A DNA stretch of 64,000 bases, from positions 620,001-684,000 of the forward strand of contig NZ_CP071860.1 of NCBI RefSeq assembly GCF_023716665.1, written 5' to 3'. The notes beneath the pieces are model-generated. The model searched no databases. It saw nothing but the letters and a program-made list of their open reading frames with translations, and was not told where the DNA came from. The stretch is from Vibrio sp. SCSIO 43135. GTDB taxonomy: Bacteria; Pseudomonadota; Gammaproteobacteria; Enterobacterales; Vibrionaceae. A program made the translations under genes and the position numbers. How positions within the stretch are numbered: position 1 is the first letter of the stretch; each line of letters begins with the position of its first letter. This document shows positions 55,677-61,925 of this stretch, one piece after another.

Positions 55677-56681
55677 ATGTCTTATCCCGTACTCATCTGT
55701 GATGACTCTGCGCTTGCGCGCAAGCAGATGGCACGTTCTCTTCCTGCATCACTCAACGCAGATATCACTTTTGCAGTGCACGGTTTAGATGCACTGGACC
55801 AACTAGCCCAAAATGAATTCAAATTGATGTTTTTGGATCTGACGATGCCCGAGCTGGATGGCTTTGGTACGTTAGAAGAAATCCAAAAGCGAGGCTATTC
55901 GATCCCTGTAGTTGTTGTGTCTGGGGATATTCAGCCTAAAGCCAAAGAACGCGTGACCGCACTTGGCGCAAAAGCCTTTATTCAAAAGCCCATCGATAAA
56001 CAAATTCTCAACGATGTATTAAAAGAACTTGTAGAGCCAGTTACCCAGCCGCGTATAGTGACTCCAGTATCGGTTGAGCTGCCAATACTTCGTCGCCGAG
56101 ATGTGTATATGGAAGTGGCAAACGTTTCGATTGGACGCGCAGCTGATGCGTTAGCGCGACATTTTGATGTGTTTGTGCACTTGCCATTGCCTAACGTAAA
56201 TATATTGGAGTTGAGTGAACTCCATATGGCCCTTCGTGACCTTGCTGAAAATGACCAAGTTTCTGGCGTGTGTCAGGGCTTCAGTGGTGAAGGTATTGCG
56301 GGCGAAGCTTTGGTGCTGCTTAGTGATTCCAGTGTTTCGGATCTGAAGAAGCTTATGAAGATCCCAGCAGACAGCGAAGAGCTAGAAGAATTAGAACTTT
56401 TGATGGACGTATCCAACATCCTTGTGGGGTCTTTTCTTAACGGCTTGGGAGAACAATCTGAAGTGCGTTTCTTCCAGAGTTCACCTGTGTTGTTAGGCCA
56501 GCATATTTCTATCGATTCGGTAATTTCTTCGACGACGGGGTCATTTAAAAAGACCATGACCTTCGAGGTAAGTTATAACATCGATGGCACTTCGATTCGC
56601 TGTGATTTACTGTTTATGTTCGTTGACGAGTCACTCCCTCTGCTCGATAACAAGCTAGCCTATTTGATGGAGGACTTTTGA
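55677..56681 (+). CDS. response regulator with CheC-like domain
   Basis: 334 residues. A receiver domain (about 1-120) has the acidic pocket CDDSALAR, the phospho-Asp in MFLDLTMPELDG near 58, and the Lys in FIQKPID near 105. The C-terminal part (about 145-330) is CheC/CheX-like, with EELELLMDVSNILVGSFLNGL typical of CheC phosphatases. It probably dephosphorylates CheY or another receiver, itself under phosphorelay control. AGGTGATCGC precedes the ATG. Its stop overlaps the next gene's start (TGATG). Confidence 0.83.
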   Translation: MSYPVLICDDSALARKQMARSLPASLNADITFAVHGLDALDQLAQNEFKLMFLDLTMPELDGFGTLEEIQKRGYSIPVVVVSGDIQPKAKERVTALGAKAFIQKPIDKQILNDVLKELVEPVTQPRIVTPVSVELPILRRRDVYMEVANVSIGRAADALARHFDVFVHLPLPNVNILELSELHMALRDLAENDQVSGVCQGFSGEGIAGEALVLLSDSSVSDLKKLMKIPADSEELEELELLMDVSNILVGSFLNGLGEQSEVRFFQSSPVLLGQHISIDSVISSTTGSFKKTMTFEVSYNIDGTSIRCDLLFMFVDESLPLLDNKLAYLMEDF

Positions 56682-57118
56682 TGTTGAATCTTCCTGCTGA
56701 ATTTGAGCAATTCCACTGGATGGTGGACATGGTGCAAAATGTCGATATGGGATTGATCGTTATCGACAGGGACTACAATGTGCAAGTGTGGAATGGCTTT
56801 ATGACTCATCACAGTGGTAAGCAATCTCATGATGCGATTGGAAAGTCACTGTTTGAACTGTTTCCTGAGATCCCTCAAGAGTGGTTTAAGTTTAAGACAA
56901 AGCCTGTTTATGACCTTGGTTGTCGAAGCTTTATCACTTGGCAGCAACGGCCATATTTATTCCGTTGTCGTAACGTGAGGCCAGTTACCCAGCAAGCGGA
57001 TTTCATGTACCAAAATGTCACACTGAATCCGATGCGTACCCCAACGGGAGAAATTAAATCTCTATTTCTTTCGATCCAAGATGCGACTGCGGAAGCCTTG
57101 ATTTCTGGTAAAGCTTGA
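56681..57118 (+). CDS. single-domain PAS protein
   Basis: 145 residues, one PAS domain (GLIVIDRDYNVQVWNGFM near 25-42, DAIGKSLFELFPEIP, and a final SIQDAT strand). GGAGG (56669-56673) sits 7 bases before the ATG at 56681. There is no output domain, so it likely works through its partner: it overlaps the receiver-CheC gene and the two should be co-translated. It may sense a small ligand or redox state for the CheC protein. Confidence 0.8.
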   Translation: MLNLPAEFEQFHWMVDMVQNVDMGLIVIDRDYNVQVWNGFMTHHSGKQSHDAIGKSLFELFPEIPQEWFKFKTKPVYDLGCRSFITWQQRPYLFRCRNVRPVTQQADFMYQNVTLNPMRTPTGEIKSLFLSIQDATAEALISGKA

Positions 57119-57168
57119 AGCCTTACCGCTGCTGAACTTCGGTATCTATAATAATCACTATGTCAACT

Positions 57169-57195
57169 AAGCCAAGGTTTTCCTTGGCTTTTTTG
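57169..57195 (+). terminator. rho-independent terminator
   Basis: AAGCCAAGG-TTTT-CCTTGGCTT (57169-57190) followed by TTTT; closes the receiver-CheC/PAS operon. Confidence 0.88.
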
Positions 57196-57240
57196 TCTAT
57201 GCTTATAACGAATAATAATTGCCTCTAGAGACCTCTACTG

Positions 57241-58716
57241 ATGGATGAACAAGCTCGTTTTTACACGGCGCAGCAAGTTAAATCGGGTGAGCAGAAAGCC
57301 GCCAAAGATTGCCAAGTCGAAATGTATGCCTTGATGGAACGTGCGGGCTTAGCCGTGTTTCAAACTATTAAGCGGCAGTTTCCAAGTGTACGGCGAGTGC
57401 TTGTGTGTTGCGGTGGAGGCAATAATGGTGGTGATGGTTATGTCGTAGCAAGATTGCTACTTGAAGCAGGAGTCAACGTTGAGCTTTGGTCAGCGGTAGA
57501 TATAGAAAAGCTTACTGGCGACGCTAAGTCAGCGTATCAAGCCTATATCGGTGCTGGTGGCCGCGTTGAAAAGCCAGCTCTCGCGATAGTGAGCGACGTT
57601 GAACTGATCGTCGACGCGATACTCGGTACGGGGTTAACAGGAGAAGTTCGCGTTGCGCAGCGATCGATAATCGAACTGATCAATGCTCACTCGGCTAAAG
57701 TAATCTCGGTAGATATACCTTCGGGGCTTTGTGCTGATACAGGGAGTGTATTGGGTGTGGCCATCGAAGCGTTCTATACAGTCACGTTTATTGGAATGAA
57801 ACAGGGGTTAGTGACAGGGCAAGCACGAAATCATACCGGTAAGTTTGTTTATGATGGGTTAGGGGTATCTGAAACCTTCCATAGGCAGAATGTGCCGGCT
57901 ACCTTGGCTATCGATTCACGTTGTTGGCAATCATCTTTACCGAAACGTAAACCCGCTTCTCACAAATCAACGCATGGCAAGGTAGCGTTAATAGGCGGCG
58001 AGCAAGGTTTCTCCGGTGCCATTATTCTTTCTGGGAACGCATCTGCTCGATCAGGCGCAGGCCTTACTGCAGTGCTGACTAACGAAGTGAGCATAGCGCC
58101 AATGTTAAATCACTGCCCTGAAGTTATGGTTTCAAACTGGCAAAGTATGGCTTTTGTCGCCAAACGGGTTGATTGGTCTGATGCCATTGCTCTTGGTCCC
58201 GGGCTATCCACGTCAAATCATGCTCGTTCACTGTTTGAATTAGTACGCCGTTATGACAAAGCAAAAGTGTTGGATGCAGATGCTTTGACGTTATTGGCTG
58301 AAAATCCCTTCAAAGACGATAACCGAATACTAACGCCTCACCCTGGTGAAGCAGCACGCTTGTTGGCATGTTCAATTAAAGAAGTCGAATCGAATCGTTT
58401 CCAAGCAGTGACTCAGCTACAGCAAATCTATGGAGGGGTTATTGTTCTCAAAGGTGCTGGTACGCTAGTACATGATGGACAAACCATCTATGTTTGCACC
58501 GCCGGTAACGCTGGAATGGGTTCTGGTGGAATGGGGGATGTATTAACGGGCGTTATTGTCAGCTTATTGGCGCAGGGCATGTCGTTGAGTGATGCTGCGC
58601 TGACAGGGGTTCAGCTACATAGTGTCGCAGCAGACGAACTTGCAACTGAATTTGGCTCAAGAGGGCTACTCGCAAGCGACCTAATTCCAGCTATTCGCCG
58701 CCTGATGAATCAATGA
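57241..58716 (+). CDS. nnr: bifunctional NAD(P)H-hydrate epimerase/dehydratase
   Basis: 491 residues. The N-terminal epimerase domain (about 10-215: GGGNNGGDGYVVARLL) and the C-terminal ADP/ATP-dependent dehydratase domain (about 225-490: ALGPGLSTS, KVLDADALTLLA, LTPHPGEAARLL, NAGMGSGGMGDVLTG) together repair NAD(P)H damaged by hydration. This matches E. coli Nnr (YjeF), but the usual tsaE neighbour is absent. The ribosome site is weak. Confidence 0.92.
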   Translation: MDEQARFYTAQQVKSGEQKAAKDCQVEMYALMERAGLAVFQTIKRQFPSVRRVLVCCGGGNNGGDGYVVARLLLEAGVNVELWSAVDIEKLTGDAKSAYQAYIGAGGRVEKPALAIVSDVELIVDAILGTGLTGEVRVAQRSIIELINAHSAKVISVDIPSGLCADTGSVLGVAIEAFYTVTFIGMKQGLVTGQARNHTGKFVYDGLGVSETFHRQNVPATLAIDSRCWQSSLPKRKPASHKSTHGKVALIGGEQGFSGAIILSGNASARSGAGLTAVLTNEVSIAPMLNHCPEVMVSNWQSMAFVAKRVDWSDAIALGPGLSTSNHARSLFELVRRYDKAKVLDADALTLLAENPFKDDNRILTPHPGEAARLLACSIKEVESNRFQAVTQLQQIYGGVIVLKGAGTLVHDGQTIYVCTAGNAGMGSGGMGDVLTGVIVSLLAQGMSLSDAALTGVQLHSVAADELATEFGSRGLLASDLIPAIRRLMNQ

Positions 58717-58740
58717 TGACTTAAACTGAACAATAACCAT

Positions 58741-59298
58741 TTAAAGTCGATAGTGTGCACCGAATAAAATCGCCGAGTTTTTGTAATCTCCCTCTAAGTC
58801 TTGGTAGTTGTACTCGATACTAAACTCGAGATTCGGCTGCATGCGTGAAGGAATTGTGGCACCAATGCCGAAGTAAGGATTAGTGCCAGAGGTGTCAATG
58901 GTGGTGTTAGGAGCACTAGTCACATTCACTTCTTCTAGGGTTGTATGGCTCAGCCCACCTTTCGCATACAGCATACCGATATTGCGTATCGGGTGTTCAA
59001 TTCTAGCCCCGCCATAAAAGCCTTTATAACCGGCCTCAATTGTTTCATCTAGCGAGTTCACATATTCAGCGGTGCTGATCACCGTGTCTGTGTAGCCCAC
59101 GTCGAAGCCGATGAATGGTGTAAAAAAGTAGCTGTAACCTACATTGGTCACCCAAGTGTCATCTTTACCAAATGGCCCTTTGAGCTCAGCGTAACCGGTA
59201 TCGATATAGATTTGGTGTGGTGATGAAGCCGCCAGAGATACAGCGGGCTTAATAAGTAGTAGTGCGATAATAAATAAGCTTGAGTAGGTTACTTTCAT
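58741..59298 (-). CDS. outer-membrane beta-barrel protein
   Basis: 185 residues from the ATG at 59298, which has GGAGTGAAG upstream and a clean signal peptide (FIIALLLIKPAVSLAAS). The mature part has alternating hydrophobic strands (YIDTGYAELKG, YSYFFTPFIGFDVGYTDT, FSIEYNYQDLEG) and ends in a terminal aromatic-type strand (ILFGAHYRL), an eight-strand OmpA/OmpX-like barrel. The specific function is unknown. Confidence 0.8.
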   Translation of the reverse strand: MKVTYSSLFIIALLLIKPAVSLAASSPHQIYIDTGYAELKGPFGKDDTWVTNVGYSYFFTPFIGFDVGYTDTVISTAEYVNSLDETIEAGYKGFYGGARIEHPIRNIGMLYAKGGLSHTTLEEVNVTSAPNTTIDTSGTNPYFGIGATIPSRMQPNLEFSIEYNYQDLEGDYKNSAILFGAHYRL

Positions 59299-59529
59299 CA
59301 CTTCACTCCATGTTAATGATGACTTGGTATTCATGTTGTTGTTCTTTTGACGTTATGAATAAATTAAAGCAATAACCAAACCAGATAAGTAATGCTATAG
59401 ATCATTTCTATGTTCTTTGTGATGTGAAAAATAATCGGAAAGAACAGTATGAAAATTAACCGCCGTTCTAGGGTTTTGGGTGTGACTTGAATCACGTTGT
59501 GTGGCTTTTGTAATAAGAGGTAACGATTT

Positions 59530-59545
59530 CGGTAAACGTTTGCGA
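59530..59545. promoter_or_regulatory. PurR-like operator upstream of guaC
   Basis: CGGTAAACGTTTGCGA shares the central AAACGTTTGCG with the PurR operator ACGCAAACGTTTGCGT. It is 365 bases upstream of the guaC ATG, so it only makes sense if the guaC transcript begins near here and has a long leader. Confidence 0.45.
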
Positions 59546-59613
59546 AACGATGGTTGCAAAATTAAAGAATATAAAATTCTAGCTAAGTGTTTGTAATTTA
59601 AGGAGGTGTTAGG

Positions 59614-59664
59614 GTGTTCTTAGGAAAAGAGAACGGTTTGCTCGTTTTGGGGTATGATTTCTGA
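59614..59664 (+). CDS. possible 16-codon leader peptide of guaC
   Basis: A GTG-started frame reading MFLGKENGLLVLGYDF, preceded by AAGGAGG (59600-59606) with 7 bases spacing. This is the strongest ribosome site in a 611-base non-coding stretch. It is followed by a promoter-like pair and an intrinsic terminator upstream of guaC, which fits an attenuation leader. Coding status is speculative. Confidence 0.3.
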   Translation: MFLGKENGLLVLGYDF

Positions 59665-59734
59665 CGTAAGGTAACACAAAAAAAATAATTTTATCAGTCT
59701 TGCGGGAAATAAATCACAACCTATAATGCTGAAA

Positions 59735-59767
59735 ACCGGAGCGTCTGCCAACGCTCCGGTTTTTTTG
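59735..59767 (+). terminator. intrinsic terminator in the guaC leader
   Basis: ACCGGAGCGT-CTGCCA-ACGCTCCGGT with a T run after it, about 145 bases before the guaC ATG. TTGCGG (near 59700) and TATAAT (near 59723) lie just upstream with 16 bases spacing, so the hairpin would form almost at the start of any transcript from that promoter. The block AGCGTCTGCCAACGC recurs at 59785-59799, which could pair with the left arm and act as an antiterminator. Confidence 0.75.
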
Positions 59768-59909
59768 TGTCCGAAGAAAGGTAAAGCGTCTGCCAACGCA
59801 ATGCCAACGCACTATGCTTAGTTATGACTGTGTTTAGTTATGACTGTGCTCTTTCGAGTAAGCCATATGCCCACTGGAACATGTACTAATAAATCAAGGA
59901 ATTTACACA

Positions 59910-60956
59910 ATGCGTATCGAACAAGAACTTAAGTTAGGCTTTAAAGATGTACTGTTTCGCCCGAAGCGTTCAACTCTTAAAAGTCGTTCTCAAGTAAATT
60001 TAACCCGCGATTTTACATTTAAGCACAGTGGTCGTCAATGGTCTGGAGTTCCAGTTATTGCAGCAAACATGGATTCAGTAGGTAGCTTTGAAATGGCGAC
60101 TGAACTAGCTAAGCATGGCGCAATGACGGCAATGCACAAGCATTACACTGTTGAGCAATGGGCTGAGTTCGTAAAAAATTCAGACAAAGAAACGCTAAAT
60201 AAAGTATTTGTATCTACAGGTACGTCTGATCGTGACTTTGATAAAACTTCTGAAATCTTAGCGCTAAGCGAAGATCTAGAGTTCATCTGTATCGATATCG
60301 CAAATGGCTATTCAGAGCACCTAGTTGAGTTTGTTCAGCGCGTTCGTGAAGCATTCCCAACGAAAACTATCTCAGCAGGTAACGTTGTAACTGGCGATAT
60401 GTGTGAAGAGCTTATCTTAGCGGGCGCAGACATCGTAAAAGTAGGTATTGGCCCAGGTTCCGTATGTACTACGCGTGTTAAAACTGGTGTTGGTTACCCT
60501 CAGCTTTCAGCAATCATTGAGTGTGCAGACGCAGCACACGGCCTAGGCGGTATGATTATCGGTGACGGTGGCTGTTCATGTGCTGGTGACGTTGCTAAAG
60601 CATTTGGTGGCGGTGCAGATTTCGTAATGCTTGGCGGTATGCTAGCCGGCCACGAGCAATCTGGCGGTGAAGTTATTGAGAAAGATGGCGAGAAATTCAT
60701 GAAGTTCTACGGCATGTCTTCTCAATCTGCAATGGATAAGCACTCTGGTGGTGTTGCTCAGTACCGTGCAGCTGAAGGTAAAACCGTACTACTTCCTTTC
60801 CGTGGTGATGTAAACAACACGATTTCAGACATCCTTGGTGGTGTTCGCTCAACGTGTACATACGTAGGTGCAGCAAAGCTTAAAGAGCTAACTAAGCGTA
60901 CTACCTTTATCCGCGTACAAGAGCAAGAGAACAACGTTTTCGGTAAAGAGAAGTAA
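59910..60956 (+). CDS. guaC: GMP reductase
   Basis: 348 residues, the size of E. coli GuaC (347). It converts GMP to IMP with NADPH. The TIM-barrel landmarks are VIAANMDSVG, the catalytic Cys in GIGPGSVCTTRVKTGVGYPQ, GDGGCSCAGDVAKAFG and YRAAEGKTVLLPFRG. AAGGA lies 9 bases before the ATG. Codon use looks highly regular, as for a well-expressed gene. A terminator follows at 60981. Confidence 0.96.
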   Translation: MRIEQELKLGFKDVLFRPKRSTLKSRSQVNLTRDFTFKHSGRQWSGVPVIAANMDSVGSFEMATELAKHGAMTAMHKHYTVEQWAEFVKNSDKETLNKVFVSTGTSDRDFDKTSEILALSEDLEFICIDIANGYSEHLVEFVQRVREAFPTKTISAGNVVTGDMCEELILAGADIVKVGIGPGSVCTTRVKTGVGYPQLSAIIECADAAHGLGGMIIGDGGCSCAGDVAKAFGGGADFVMLGGMLAGHEQSGGEVIEKDGEKFMKFYGMSSQSAMDKHSGGVAQYRAAEGKTVLLPFRGDVNNTISDILGGVRSTCTYVGAAKLKELTKRTTFIRVQEQENNVFGKEK

Positions 60957-60980
60957 TTTTCCATTACCAATGAGTTATTT

Positions 60981-61011
60981 AAAAAGAGCCGCCTGATGCG
61001 GCTCTTTTTTT
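60981..61011. terminator. rho-independent terminator of guaC
   Basis: AAAAAGAGCCGC (60981-60992), loop CTGAT, GCGGCTCTTTTT (60998-61009). Confidence 0.92.
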
Positions 61012-61027
61012 GTTTTCTAACCTTAAA

Positions 61028-61250
61028 CCACCTTCTTTAGAAGGTGGTGATCGTTCCTTTGGGCTATACCCGAAGAATGCTTATGTTCAGATGTCCTCGT
61101 TTGTAACCAGCAAATGAAGGAAATAAAGAACATGAGCAGATATAAATCCGCCTCAGACGTATATCATAGGTGTCAGTACCACATCGTCTGGACACCCAAA
61201 TACTGCCTGAAAATCTTGAAAGGTAATTTAGGAAAGTAGCTTTAGAGGCT
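61028..61250 (+). mobile_element. IS200/IS605-type insertion sequence remnant, left end
   Basis: The hairpin CCACCTTCTTTAGAAGGTGG (61028-61047) has the form of an IS200/IS605 end. It precedes a truncated tnpA. Nothing resembling the rest of tnpA or the right-end hairpin follows, so the element is a decayed fragment. Confidence 0.75.
61132..61239 (+). pseudogene. tnpA (IS200 transposase) N-terminal fragment
   Basis: The ATG at 61132 begins MSRYKSASDVYHRCQYHIVW..., followed by TPKYCLKILKGNLGK and a stop at about 61237. This is the conserved N-terminus of HUH transposases of the IS200/IS605 family; full proteins have about 130-150 residues. The HUH motif and the catalytic Tyr are absent, so it cannot be active. 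Confidence 0.8.
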
Positions 61251-61329
61251 TTCATAGCTATTGTAAGGCTTGGGTCTTTGCAAGAACATAGAGGCTATCT
61301 TTCACTTGATTAGTGACAGTCATCGCTGA

Positions 61330-61671
61330 TATGTTCGAGCACTTGATCGAAATGCTAATAGTTTTTGTGATTCAGTTTGCAGTCGATTTACAAAAATAGA
61401 GACTTCAGGAACGCCACTTAAAGCCGGTGAATCTTCAAGTTTCGACAAAGCTTGCAATACAGCTTTTCATCTTGAGATTGGCGCCCACCCACAAAGCAAG
61501 CACCCTAAGATTATTGGGCTTGATTATAAAGTGATTCAAGAGAAAATAAATATTGAAGTTTGCTCTGCTCTGGTGGGATACCTACTCACGCAGTGGAATG
61601 TGGACTGCTCCGAAGAGAGCTCCCTGAACGCTTTGCGACATCAGCTGCACTTAAAAAGTCATCGGGCTTAG
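61330..61671 (+). pseudogene. orphan open frame without start, unrecognised
   Basis: 113 codons open between stops in one frame, beginning YVRALDRNANSFCDSVCSRF and containing KACNTAFHLEIGAHPQSKHP and IIGLDYKVIQEKINIEVCS. The composition is protein-like rather than random, but it has no usable start codon and two stops (TAG TGA) lie close upstream. I take it as the C-terminal remnant of a gene. I do not recognise the family. Its location between the IS fragment and the helicase gene fits a decayed accessory island. Confidence 0.4.
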
Positions 61672-61925
61672 AAAGCCACTGGCTTTACTTGGTTTCCATC
61701 AATAAGACTAGTACCGCCCAGCCGGTCAGTGTTGGTAACAAAGGTATAGGGTCCTAAGTGGACCATTCAGTACAAGCTGTTTGCCCAAACCTCTGTGTTT
61801 AAAACGATTTGCACGTCAAGCATGTAGAGAATCGTTGGAATGTAGTTTGATTTATGCTTGGCGTGAGTTGGTAAGTAATTTTCACTCTTATATGTAACCT
61901 ATGCTTTAGATCGAGAGGTGCGTTG
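61672..61925. other. upstream region of the HEPN-helicase gene
   Basis: 254 bases with no supported gene. It should contain the helicase promoter. No ribosome site of good quality precedes the ATG at 61926. Confidence 0.4.

Noticed and set aside
59735..59767. Independent small RNA ending at the guaC-leader terminator
   Set aside because: The promoter-like pair is so close to the hairpin that the RNA would be little more than the terminator. Attenuation is the better reading.
61560..61757. 65-codon frame downstream of the IS remnant
   Set aside because: It overlaps the more protein-like open frame at 61330-61671 in another frame and has no ribosome site.
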